Shown: in pieces, positions 12,353-23,121 of the stretch
Numbering within the stretch: position 1 is the stretch's first letter
Layout: the number at the start of each line of letters is the position of its first letter
Assembly: GCA_030549495.1 (NCBI GenBank)
Contig: JAUIRK010001052.1
Span: forward strand, 2,356,001 to 2,420,000
DNA length: 64,000 nucleotides
Direction: 5' to 3'
Origin: Nectonema munidae
Taxonomy: Eukaryota; Nematomorpha; Nectonematoida; Nectonematidae
The notes under the pieces: model-generated
Database searches by the model: none
What the model saw: the letters and a program-made list of their open reading frames with translations, nothing else
What the model was told of the DNA's origin: nothing
Position numbers and translations under genes: made by a program

Positions 12353-12806
12353 TTCTTCCAAGTTGAGTAGAAGAAATGAAATGAAAGAAAAAAGAGAGAT
12401 TGAAGACAGCGCTAAAGATTTTTGCGACAAAAATTATTCTATTTATTCAATCAATAACTTTCTCTCAAATAGCATGGATGAAGAGTATTGCAAACTTTTT
12501 CATAATCAAAAAAAGCATAGCGAAAAGGCATCCACTGTGGTCGCTAATAAAAACAATAATCACACCATTTCGTACAAGTGCAGTCTTTACGTGAAAGCAA
12601 CGAACCTGTATTCAACCTACTATAACAAGATGTACAAAGCCAAGTGGTGCGTTTTGGGACATCGTGAAGATGAATTATCTCTGAACAAGACGGACGTAGT
12701 TTACATCGTTAGCAAGTGTTACGACTACCTTGGTTGGTGGGTTGGTATACACGTTAAAAACAACTTTCTTGGCTTCGTTCCTAAAGCGTATTTGATCAAG
12801 TGCTGA
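12353..12806 (+). CDS. SKAP-like adaptor, terminal exon with SH3 domain
   Basis: Last exon, about 150 codons to the stop at 12804-12806. The final ~58 residues are an SH3 domain: KAKWCVLGHREDELSLNK, DVVYIVSKCYDYLGWWVG, then LGFVPKAYLIKC. The ALYDY-type strand is diverged (AKWCVLG), but the ED-ELS, WW and PxxY ligand-pocket residues are present. The segments VYI-SK-Y-GWWVG and VPKAY match the C-terminal SH3 of SKAP1/SKAP2 (VIYILSKEYNRYGWWVG and LVPKAYI) better than other SH3 families, and the C-terminal location fits. In the family this SH3 binds partners such as FYB/ADAP. The gene has at least four exons across 9.3 kb of repeat-rich introns. GC content is higher in the SH3-coding part than around it, consistent with purifying selection. 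Confidence 0.85.
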
Positions 12807-12955
12807 AGCGTTAGCACATTTTTCGTTGTAAGCAATACCTTCCTGTGTATACCAAATTCATATTCTCTCTTCTCACCTTATTATTACCATTATAATATAT
12901 GCATTTTATATTTATTTCAACTATGATGACAATTATTATAATGTTGGAAACAAAT

Positions 12956-12961
12956 AATAAA
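12956..12961 (+). promoter_or_regulatory. Candidate poly(A) signal of the SKAP-like gene
   Basis: AATAAA 150 bp after the SKAP stop codon, in an AT-rich 3' flank. Position and hexamer fit a cleavage signal, but such hexamers are frequent in this AT-rich window. Confidence 0.35.
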
Positions 12962-14587
12962 ATATTTTTTATACAGGTCGAGAATTTTAATTAAAAATTC
13001 TTCAAAATTTCGCCAAGTGGCTATTCTTCAAAGAGCATATAAAACTACATATGCATGCGACAAAAGCCTTTACCTCTACAATAACACATTTGGAATAAAA
13101 TAGCCCCACATAGCAGTCTTTTCCACAGAGCCTTGGAATGCAGCGCTTTCGCTACCAAATAATTTTTAGCCGCTGTGCATCAGGCATTTTTTCTTTCCAA
13201 CATTTCATCTAATAGATATTGCCGATTTTCCTTTGAGATAACGACATTGATAGATATGATTGATGGTGATGTTAATTTATTCTCATCAGATTATAGGCGC
13301 CTCCTTTTGTATTATATCATTTACTAAGGACTGTTTTGAGGCGTTAAAGTAAACATTAAAGGCTGAATTTTTAATACAAAATGTTTTGAAAGACATTGGA
13401 AAAGACTGAAAAATTTAAAATATCCGAAGTCACAAAAATATCAGTAAACCTTTATAGATGGACTAAAATGGCGTACATGAAGAGAAATATCAAACTTTTT
13501 AACATTTTTGGTCTTTTTGTCACATTAAATATATCTTTTCTGTGTCAACGTACAACCAAACACATGATCTTTTGCATAGAATCTTACATCTTTACTTACT
13601 CTACGATTGAGATAAGATGGAACCTTTCGAATTTCGCTCTTAAATAAAAATAATATATACTTGCTAGCACCATTTTTTCATTCATATAGAAGAGCAGTAT
13701 GATCTTATATTTTGATTAGCTATATCTAAACTTCCCATAATTTAAAGCTAAATAGACGACACGGCTTTCTTTCCAACATATAACATTTATTTCCCTCTTA
13801 AAATCTTTCCTTTATTCTTCAGTACCTCTTTCCTTTTTGCTAAAATCTTCTTTAGACGATAAAGGGCATTTGTGTAATGTTCGGCTCATAACTTTTGTAG
13901 CATAAAAATATATATTTTAACTTTTCTAATAAACGAAGCGATGTAAAATAGTTTCAAAACGAATTATTTTTTTGTTTAGAAAGCTATTCAACAAAATCCA
14001 TTATAAATAAACTATCAAACCAAATGTTCTGTAATAGTTTTATCTTTTCCAAGATATGGACTTTTCTGTAAAATATAGCCTGGTCAAAATGCCATTATCC
14101 ACGCTTCTTCATCCAATGTTTTCCTATCAATCTGCGTAGCATAATGTCTTCCATAATAAACGATCTAGATTCATCTATCAACATTTTACTTTCATGAAAC
14201 AAGTGTTTCAAAATGGAATATCATGCCAATATTTTGGCAGTCTTCTTTATGTTCCGAATACTTTATTTTTCTTGAATATAAGCTAAAATCAACAAAATTG
14301 CAGTGGTGAATTTAGAGGATGCGACCCCGTTACCCCGACCCTTTCCGTATTTTATAAAGAGTTGTACTTCACATCCGTAAAATTATATGAGTTAGTGTTT
14401 ATTGCGTAATACGATTACTACTTTATATAGGCGTTCATTTCCAAAGCTTTCATATATTGAATATTCAAAAAAATATCATTTAAAATCAATCAGGGTTTTC
14501 TTTTTTATCCGCCCATGCAAGAGTATAATTTTTTAGAAATATAATTTGAACCTTGAATTGAAGTTATTTTATGAATCATACATAAAC
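12962..14587. other. Intergenic, no gene seen
   Basis: No coding region, TIR or tandem repeat was recognised. Short open frames such as 13396-13647 have AT-driven composition and no motif. Confidence 0.4.
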
Positions 14588-14725
14588 TTAACCCATTTAA
14601 GACCAAGCAAAGCAGACGATATCTAAAAAAACGCAGACGATTTATATTCAAAGTCATTGAAAAAAGCAGACGAAGATGAAATTACTTATGTTCCAAAATA
14701 GGAACATTGGTCCTAAATGGGTTAA
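14588..14725. mobile_element. TTAA-flanked MITE (piggyBac-type ends), 138 bp
   Basis: Bounded by TTAA on both sides (14588-14591 and 14722-14725), with terminal inverted repeats CCCATTTAAGACCA and, inverted, CCCATTTAGGACCA (13 of 14 identical). The interior carries three GCAGACGA-type direct strings. TTAA target sites and ends starting CCC are the piggyBac signature. It is far too short to encode anything, so it is a nonautonomous miniature element. Confidence 0.8.
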
Positions 14726-15259
14726 AGAAGATGATGCATTAAATTAGTAGTACATGCATCTATAATAGTATTATATATGTGGCTTTCACTAAATTTCAAA
14801 AGGCTAAAACTGTCATTTATGTGCATGGTTGGGGAGACGGAGATTTTAATTAATGAGATATGAGTCGAAGTCGGTAAGTATTTTTAAAAAGAAAAAATTG
14901 TTTACTTTTTGCAAGCATATGAGGGGGGGGGCTCTTCTTTATTCGTAGGCAGAAGGGAATAATTTGCATTAAATTTATTGTTTTTAAGTATTTGGAATCC
15001 GATTTTTTAAAAACTTTGAGTCAGTGTTCGGTTTTTGTAAGTACTAGTCTTAAATCATGTGCAAAATTTCATTTAAAAATTTGAATCATGATTTTTAAAT
15101 TTCATCGAATTTGTATATAAAATTTTTAGTAGTCTGGCTAAACAAGATATGCTATGTATACTTAATATACTTTACAGAGACTACTTTCTCATTTTTTGTT
15201 CTCCCATAATCTTGTCACACCACTAATATATCTATCATATGATTCTTCCCGCCTAAATA
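14726..15259. other. Intergenic, no gene seen
   Basis: AT-rich spacer between two TTAA elements. A run of eight G at about 14923-14930 is the only notable feature. Confidence 0.4.
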
Positions 15260-17611
15260 TTAACCCTATTAGTGCTGGGGGCGTAAAACGCCCCCCCCCC
15301 CTTCACTAAAAAATTAATTGTAGAAAATTGGCTGAATCATATCCCTTCAAATTTGGTGACTTTTCCTAAAATCGCTAGCTGCATCTTTTGAAACCATTTT
15401 CATGGTAGTTGAATGACCCCTTCATGTTCAAAACTGTCAATCAAAAATTAAAATTTTTCAGCAAAATTTTGACATTATCTGTACTTAATCTTATAACTTA
15501 GGATCTATATTATATAATACCCTGAAAATTTATAATTATATACAGTTTGGAACGCCAACAATTTTTTAAAAATTTTTTCAATAATCATGACTACTTTTTA
15601 GAAAATGTCAATCAAAATTTTGATTGATCAAAAATATATCTAATAAAATATACCTTCAAATTTTACATAAAATATATGTTTTTATACTAAATCGGTCATG
15701 CTGTTTTCATTTCTGGACTCATTTTTTACATTTAGGAATTGAAAATAGCTATAAGTATTAATCAAATTTGCGGTTTACTTCTAAAAATTGTCTCCAAAAA
15801 CATCCCTTCACATTTTACATAAAATAAATGCGTTATACTAAATCGGCCATGCTGGTTTCATTTCTGGACTCATTTTTTACGTTTAGGATCTGAAAATACC
15901 TATAAGTGTTAATCAAATTTGCGGTTTACTTCTAAAAATTATCTCCAAAAACATTCATTCAAATTTTACACTGAAATATATGTGTTATACTAAATCGGCC
16001 ATGCTGGTTTCATTTCTGGACTCATTTTTTACGTTTAGGATGTGAAAATACCCATAAGTGTTAATCAAATTTGCGGTTTACTTCTAAAAATTGTCTCCAA
16101 AAACATTCATTCAAATTGTACAATGAAATATATGTTTTATACCAAATCAAACATGCTGTTTTCATTTCTGAACTCATTTTTCACATTTAGAGGTTTTAAA
16201 ATATCAGTCAAAATTTGCGGTTTACTTCTAAAAGCTATCTCCAAAAATATTCTCTCAATTTTACATTATACCAAATCGATCTTGCTGTTTTCATTTTTGA
16301 ACTCATTTTTTACATTTAGGATTTGAAAATACCTATAAGTATAAATCAAATTTGCGGTTTACTTCTGAAAATTGTCTCCAAAAATATTCTCTTGAAATAT
16401 ATGTTTTTATAGCAAATCAATCATGCTGTTTTCATTTCTGAACTAATTTTTTACATTTAGGATGTGAAAATACCTATAAGTGTTAATCAAATTTGCGGTT
16501 TACTTCTAAAAATTGTCTACAAAAACATTAATTCAAATTTTACAATTAAATATATGTTTTTATACCAAATCAACCATGCTAATTTCATTTATGGACTCAA
16601 TTTTTGCAGTTTGAATTTGAAAATACATATAAGTATCAATTAAATTTGCGTTTAGTTCTAAAATTTGTTTTTATAGCAAATAGATCATGATGATTTCATT
16701 TCTGAACACAGTTTTCGCATTTAGAGGTTTTACTGCTAGTGTCAATCAAATTTGCAGTTTATGTCTGAAAACTATATCCCAAAATATTCTCTCTAATTTT
16801 ACATGAAATATATGTTTTTATACCAATTGACCATGATAATTTTTATTTCTGAAATCATTTTTTGCATTTAGAGGTTTTAAAGGTCTGAAAGTGTCAATCA
16901 AATTTTCGATTTACGTCTAATGTCTACAGAAATATTTTTGAAATTTAAATAAAATATCTGTTTTTATGCCAAATGGAAGATGCTGGTTTCATTTTTGGAC
17001 TCAGGTTTGGCATTTATGGTTTTAAAGTATCTGAAAGCTTGAATCAGATTTGCGGTTTACTTCTAGATACTGTCTTCAAAAATATTTTCAAAAAAATAAA
17101 ATACTTATTTTATACCAAATCGACTATGCTTATTTTATTTCTGTACTGGATTTTGGATAATACGGTTAAAAAATATCTCGAAGTGGCAATTGAATTAGTA
17201 ATGTATGCCTGAAAAACAGTTCTGTAAAAAAATTTCAAAAAACGACTGCATATTAGATATATAGTAAAAATATACTCTTTTTTTTTTGTATATTTTGGCT
17301 TATAATACTTTCTACAATCATCTTGATTATGAAATATTTATTAAAAAAAAAACGTATTATAAAATCTTTTGAAAATTTGTATGAGAGAAGGAACCAAGTT
17401 GAAAACTAATTGAAAAGAGAACATGTGATCAAAACAAATAATTAAAAAAAATATGTATCTTGACTAAATGGAAGATCTACAATGTTCTAATGAACTAGGA
17501 AGTGGTTTAATTATATAATATTAGATGCTTCAAAAAAGATTTTGACTGTGAAAAAAAAGTCTCTTTTACAAATGAAAAATATTTAAATTTATCATCTAGC
17601 ATTACAGTTAA
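15260..17611 (+). repeat. Left inverted arm of the foldback
   Basis: Starts with the TTAA terminus and a small GC hairpin (GGGGGCGTAAAACGCCCCC, 15279-15297), followed by unique arm DNA and then tandem monomers. It ends at ATTACAG|TTAA (17608-17611). Its reverse complement recurs at 19097-21348 with scattered differences and a 100-bp length difference, so the arms are old enough to have diverged but remain readily alignable. Confidence 0.85.
15640..17170 (+). repeat. Tandem array, ~150-bp monomer (left arm)
   Basis: About ten degenerate monomers with spacing close to 151-152 bp at the start (TAGG landmarks at 15733, 15884, 16036 and 16188), shorter where deleted. Each monomer contains AATTTGCGGTTTACTTCTAA, a CCAAAAACATTC block and a CATTTCTGGACTCATTTTT block. 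Monomers diverge progressively towards the centre of the foldback. The repeated frame GGLLLK is a by-product. Confidence 0.85.
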
Positions 17612-19096
17612 CTGAATTTCTAGGATGAGTTAACTGAGTTTCTGAAAATTTAGAATGGGTCAGATTTATCAAAAATGGCACAGGTGCCAATATGTGAGAA
17701 TTTAGTCACTATCAAGATATTTTTAATTTAAATTGAATTTGTCCATCTTTTTCCTTTTGTGTCAAAGAGATAATTTTTTAGATGAAGAACGTTGACAACT
17801 TTTTGTAATTGAACAATCAACATCACGAATGATTCATCAGAAAAAATCCTTTGAAATAAGATTGGTTGACAAATATTCAGGCTTAATAATAAAATACACG
17901 ATACTGATAAAAAAAAGTCTAAGATCACCAAGAAGATTCTTTAATCAGAATGCTTTGAGAGAGGAAAAAAGTAATTTTATCCTTATAAAAAAATTTTCGA
18001 ACACACATTGAAGAATATAAATTTCTAATGAAAAAAGAGCTACCAAAAAAGGATCATCATAGAATGAATACCAAAATTACATACTGTAAATTATAATATG
18101 ACGTAGAGACTAGATTACTAATTTGTAGCCGAAAAGATGGAGATCCTATCAAGTTACATAAGTTACTGTAGAATGAAATATTTTGAGTGAATTAAACACC
18201 TAAAATTGGTTTATTAAATAAATTAAGAAAATAATTACCAGAGAAATACTGCAAGTAGAAGTTATTTTTATGTTTATATATTTGACTATGATTTACAGGT
18301 TTAATCGATTTTTTGACAGGTTTTATTGATTTCATAAAAAATGAACATCACCACTGAATTCAGCTTATTTGAAAATGGGTATACATGTGTAAAAAACTTT
18401 ATATACTTATTTAGATAAAAAGTTCCTTTTTGAGATGAGCTGTCACATTTAGATAAATTTTTTGACAGGTTTGATTGATTTTCATAAAAAATGAATATCA
18501 CCACTGAATTCAGCTTACTTGAAAATGGGTATACATGTGTAAAAAACTTTATATACTTATTTAGATAAAAAGTTCCTTTTTGAGATGAGCTGTCACATTT
18601 AGATCAATTTTTTGACAGGTTTGATTGATTTTTATAAAAAATGAATATCACCACTGAATTCAGCTTACTTGAAAATGGGTACTATACATGTGTAAAAAAC
18701 TTTATATACTTATTTAGATAAAAAGTTCTTTTTTGAGATGAGCTGTCACTAGATCAATTTTTTGACAGGTTTGATTGATTTTCATAAAAAATGAATATCA
18801 CCACTGAATTCAGCATACTTGAAAATGGGTAAACATGTGTAAAAAACTTTATATACTTATTTAGATAAAAAGTTCCTTTTTGAGATGAATTGTCAAATAT
18901 AAATCAATTTTTTGACAGGTTTGATTGATTTTGATAAAAAAAATGGACATCACCACTGAATTCAGCATCGTTGAAATATATATGTAACATTAAAAATATT
19001 TATAAAAACTTATTAATCTCTGAGAAAAATAGGGGGCACTTTACGCCCCCCCCCCCCAGCACTTGAGCGGACAAATTTTGCCCAGCACTAATAGGG
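17612..19096. repeat. Central loop of the foldback
   Basis: Not duplicated in the arms. It starts just after a TTAA with CTGAATTTCTAGG rather than the family terminus, and ends in the intact terminus GCCCAGCACTAATAGGG. The right side carries another GC hairpin (GGGGGCACTTTACGCCCCC near 19031-19050). It contains the 150-bp array listed separately and AT-rich DNA with no gene. Confidence 0.7.
18301..18975. repeat. Tandem array, ~150-bp monomer (foldback loop)
   Basis: Five landmarks TTTTTTGACAGG at about 18309, 18458, 18608, 18758 and 18908 give a period of 149-150 bp and about 4.5 copies. Monomers include ATCACCACTGAATTCAGC and AAAAACTTTATATACTTATT and are highly similar, so this array is younger or better homogenised than the arm arrays. 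The sequence is unrelated to the arm monomers despite the same period. Confidence 0.9.
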
Positions 19097-21348
19097 TTAA
19101 TTGTAATCCTAGATGATAAGCTATAGATTTAAATATTTTTCATTTGTAAAAGAGGAGCTTCTTTTTCACAGTCAAAATCTTTTTGAAATTAAACCACTTC
19201 CTAGTTCATTAGAACATGGTAGATCTTCCATTTAGTGAAGATACATATTTTTTTCAATTATTTGTTTTGATCACATGTTCTCTTTAAATTAGTTTTCAAC
19301 TTGGTTCCTTCTCTCATACAAATTTTTAAAAGATTTTATAATACGTTTGGTTTGTTTTTTTAATAAATATTTCATACTCAAGATGATTATAGAAAGTATT
19401 ATAAGCCAAAATATACAAAAAAAAAAGTATATTTTCACTATATATCTAATATGCAGCCATTTTTTGAAAATTTTTTACAGAACTGATTTTCAGGCATACA
19501 TTACTTATTCAATTGCTACTTCGAGATATTTTTTAACCGTATTATCAAAAATCCAGTACAGAAATAAAATAAGCATAGTCGATTTGGTATAAAACAGATA
19601 TTTAATTTTTTTAAAAATATTTTTGAAGAAAGTATCTAGAAGTAAACCGCAAATCTGATTGAAGCTTTCAGATATTTTAAAACCATAAATGCCCAAACTG
19701 AGTCCAAAAATGAAACCAGCATCTTCCATTTGGCATACAAACAGATATTTTATTTAAATTTCAAAAATATTTCTGTAGACATTAGACGTAAATCGAACAT
19801 TTGATTGATACTTTCAGACATTTAAAACCTCTAAATGAAAAAAATGATTTCAGAAATAAAAATTATCATGGTCGAATTGGTATAAAAACATATATTTCAT
19901 GTAAAATTAGAGAGAATATTTTGGGATATAGTTTTCAGACATAAACCGCAAATTTGATTGATACTAGCAGTAAAACCTCTAAATGCGAAAACTGTGTTCA
20001 GAAATGAAATCATCATGATCTATTTGCTATAAAAACATATATATCACATAAAATTTGAATCAATATTTTTGAAAACAAATTTTAGAACTAAACGCACATT
20101 TGATTGATACTTATAGGTATTTTCAAATTCAAACAGCAAAAATTTAGTCCATAAATGAAACTAGCATGGTTGATTTGGTATAAAAACATATATTTAATTG
20201 TAAAATTTGAATGAATGTTTTTGGAGACAATTTTTAGAAGTAAACCGCAAATTTCATTAACACTTATAAGTGTTTTCACATCCTAAATGTAACAAATGAG
20301 TTCAAAAATGAAAATAGCATGATCGATTTGGTATAAAAACATATATTTCATGTAAAATTGAGAGAATATTTTTGGAGATAGCTTTTAGAAGTAAACCCCA
20401 AATTTTGACTGATATTTTAAAACCTCTAAATGTGAAAAATGTGTTCAGAAAGGAAAACAGCATGGTTGATTTGGTATAAAACATATATTTCATTGTAAAA
20501 TTTGAATGAATGTTTTTGGAGACAATTTTTAGAAGTAAACCGCAAATTTGATTAACCCTTATAGGTATTTTCACATCCTAAACGTAAAAAATTAGTCCAG
20601 AAATGAAACCAGTATGGCCGATTTAGTATAACACATATATTCCATTGTAAAATTTGAATGAATGTTTTTGGAGATAATTTTTAGAAGTAAACCGCAAATT
20701 TGATTAACACTTATAGGTATTTCCAGATCCTAAAACTAAAAAATTAGTCCAGAAATGAAACCAGCATGGCCGATTTAGTATAACACATATATTTTATGTA
20801 AAATGTGAAGGAAAGTTTTTTGAGACAATTTTAAAAAGTAAACCGCAAATTTGATTAACACTTATAGGTATTTTCAAATCATAAATGTAAAAAATGAAAA
20901 CAGCAATGAAACAGAATGATTTACTATAAAAACATATATTTTATGTAAAATTTAAAGGTATATTTTATTAGATATATTTTTGATCAATCAAAATTTTGAT
21001 TGACATTTTCTAAAAAGTAACCATGATTATTGAAAAAATTAAATATATAAAGTGTTATGCGTTCCAAACTGTACATAATTATAAATTTTCAGGGTATTAT
21101 ATAATATAGATCCTAAGTTATAAGGTTAAGTACAGATAATGTCGAAATTTTGCTGAAAAATTTTAATTTTTGATTTTGATTGACAGTTTTGGACATGAAA
21201 GGGTCATTCAACTACCATGAAAATGGTTTCAAAAGATGCAGCTAGCGATTTTAGGAAAAGTCACAAAATTTGAAGGGATATAATTCAGCCAATTTTCTAC
21301 AATTAATTTTTTGGTACGCCCCCCTCCCCCTAGCACTAATAGGGTTAA
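19097..21348 (-). repeat. Right inverted arm of the foldback
   Basis: Reverse-complement copy of the left arm, including its own ~150-bp tandem monomers (about 19600-20960). It runs from TTAA at 19097-19100 to TTAA at 21345-21348. The inner boundary reads TTAATTGTAATCC, nearly the mirror of ATTACAGTTAA on the other side. The two arms together without the loop would therefore meet in a palindrome centred on TTAA. Confidence 0.85.
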
Positions 21349-21349
21349 A

Positions 21350-21797
21350 TCATATTCATTTGTTCAAGAGCGTTTTGGTGTTTTAACCGAATTTGGTTCG
21401 ATGTCCGATGAAGATATTAAAGTTTCAATCCAAAGACTTGTTAATTTATATACCAAAAAGATTTATCTTCTAAATTTTACTCAGAATTTAGACAATTTAT
21501 TTTTTGGTACAAAGAACAGTCAAAAAAATACAACAGAAAAGAGTCGACAGGCATCGCTCAACACATTTTCAAGTTATTGCACACAAATGGGGTATATACT
21601 GCATTCCCGAACACCGAGGTAATTTTTAGAATATATGTCATTGATGTCTTCTAATTGCTCGGGAGAACGCTCTTTTTCGCAGCTCTCCAGAATTATGGAT
21701 TCACTTATGTGAATTGAAAGAGAGGTTCTAGATGAAATCGACTTCACCTCAATTATAGATGAATTTGCTACAATAAAATCTAGAAAAGTTAACATTT
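21350..21797 (+). mobile_element. hAT (ZMYM/DUF4371 type) C-terminal relic
   Basis: Broken transposase tail. A plus-strand frame reads FGVLTEFGSMSDEDIKVSIQ and then, in shifted frames, FLEYMSLMSSNCSGERSFSQ, SRIMDSL and a segment ending DEFATIKSRKVN-like. NCSGERSFSxLxRI is the hallmark of the hAT dimerisation region in the ZMYM1/DUF4371 group. Stops and frameshifts separate the parts. It starts right after the TTAA of the foldback; the upstream transposase part is not present on the other side. Confidence 0.65.
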
Positions 21798-21963
21798 GAA
21801 AATGTGCAATACTAAATTCTAAAAAAAAATTTTCCTCCTTAATTTACTCCAGTTTCAAAGGGTGCCAATTTAAATTGATATTTTTTGTTTTGTATTTATA
21901 CTATATATTTAAATTCATAATTGAAGTTAAATTACGTTTTTTTTTATTTTCAAATAACTGTTA
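21798..21963. other. Spacer / probable 5' UTR of LINE 1
   Basis: AT-rich stretch between the hAT relic and the LINE ORF1 start codon. No promoter element recognised. Confidence 0.3.
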
Positions 21964-23044
21964 ATGGAATCTATAGAAATAGATACTAATGATTTGAAAT
22001 GTGATAATTGTAATAAATTTTCTAATCGTCTAAAAAGTGTGATTCCTGTTCTAAATAGCTCTGCTATGATTGTCAAAATTTTGATCACTCACTACTCGAA
22101 TTACTAGATAAGCATAATTTTAAAGGTCTTAAATGGCATTGCATAACTTGTGGTGAACAACTTACTGTTTCTAATATATATGAATTAATTAAAACATTAA
22201 AAGATCAACTATTTCAACAAGGCAAAATGGTATCTTCACTGAAAGAGAATCTAGATGCACATAATAAAGCAACACCGAAAACATCAAACTTTATCACTAC
22301 TTATGCTGAGGTACTCCAAAAAGATCCACCAAAAAAAGATAAAATAATTTACCTTAGTTCAAAGAACTTAAATATTGAAGAAGTATAAGAAAAAACTACG
22401 TCAATCTTGAACAATGTAAAAATCTTATCTAGCAAACCTACAAAAAACAAACTGAGGTACGTTTTCCTGATAAAGACAGCTTAGAAAAAGCTGAAAATTT
22501 ACTCTCTAATGATGATGATATTGAGCTTAAAAAAATCAAGGTTTTACTAGCAAAAATCTCATTCGTTATACCGAAGAACATACCTAACGCTTCTGTAATT
22601 AAACTAATACTAGATAAAAACGAAGATATAAAGACGATGGTAGACAATGGAAAAAATTTGGATCTTCTTTTTACAAAAGAAATACATGATAAAAAAATTG
22701 TTGTTCCCTGAAATTTTTCACTTATAAAAAAGAAGGATTTCAGCTTTTATTTTATGCTCCAAGTTATGAAATTAAAACCTTTCTTCTCTCACATACAATG
22801 TGGAAACTTTTTAATGTTTGGACATACTTCTTCAAAGTGTCTCAAATCAACCATTTGCAAATACTGTTATTCTCCTAACAAAGCAAACGCTTGTCCATTT
22901 AAAAATATTCCTTCTGACCATAAATGTTATACTTGCCATAAATATAATGAAGAGACATCAAATCACTCTGCTATGAATTTCTCATGTCCTTATGTACAAA
23001 AAGAGCTGCAGTATATTAAAAGTATAACAATAACTCATGATTAA
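21964..23044 (+). pseudogene. LINE 1 ORF1 (PHD-like finger + zinc knuckles)
   Basis: Starts ATG at 21964. The N-terminus holds cysteine pairs (KCDNCNKF, then CDSC, CYDC with NFDHSLLELLDKH, then WHCITC), a PHD-like zinc finger spread over two frames. Next come a coiled-coil-like stretch, an RRM-like central segment (LRYVFPDKDSLEKAENLL), then gag-type knuckles: HIQCGNFLMFGHTSSKCLKS, CKYCYSP and HKCYTCH, ending NHSAMNFSCPYVQKELQYIK. The expected role is chaperoning element RNA. At least three frame or stop lesions interrupt it. LINE 2 carries the homologous protein in different states of decay. Confidence 0.75.
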
Positions 23045-23121
23045 CAAAGGTAAAAGCTTTATTTTCGATAACAATATTTTTTTGACACAAATAACCTAAA
23101 AAACTCACATAATTAATAGAA

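Larger units (their letters stand above)
15260..21348. mobile_element. 6.1-kb TTAA-bounded foldback (piggyBac-type ends), composite
   Basis: The unit begins TTAACCCTATTAGTGCTGGG (15260-15279) and ends with the inverse (CTAGCACTAATAGGGTTAA to 21348). A third, perfectly matching inverse end (CCCAGCACTAATAGGGTTAA) lies at 19081-19100. The segments 15260-17611 and 19097-21348 are inverted copies over about 2.3 kb, and 17612-19096 forms the unpaired centre. No transposase frame exists anywhere; all apparent ORFs arise from the tandem monomers. Two readings fit. Either a palindromic element has a second family member inserted at its central TTAA, or a 3.84-kb element with two matching ends (15260-19100) abuts an inverted partial copy sharing its TTAA. 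The TTAA target and CCC ends point to piggyBac-type transposition in trans. Confidence 0.8.

Noticed and set aside
16042-20574. Repeated open frames with NQICGLLLK-type peptides on both strands
   Set aside because: They track the ~150-bp tandem monomers of the foldback arms; there is no start, domain or conserved frame, so they are repeat by-products.
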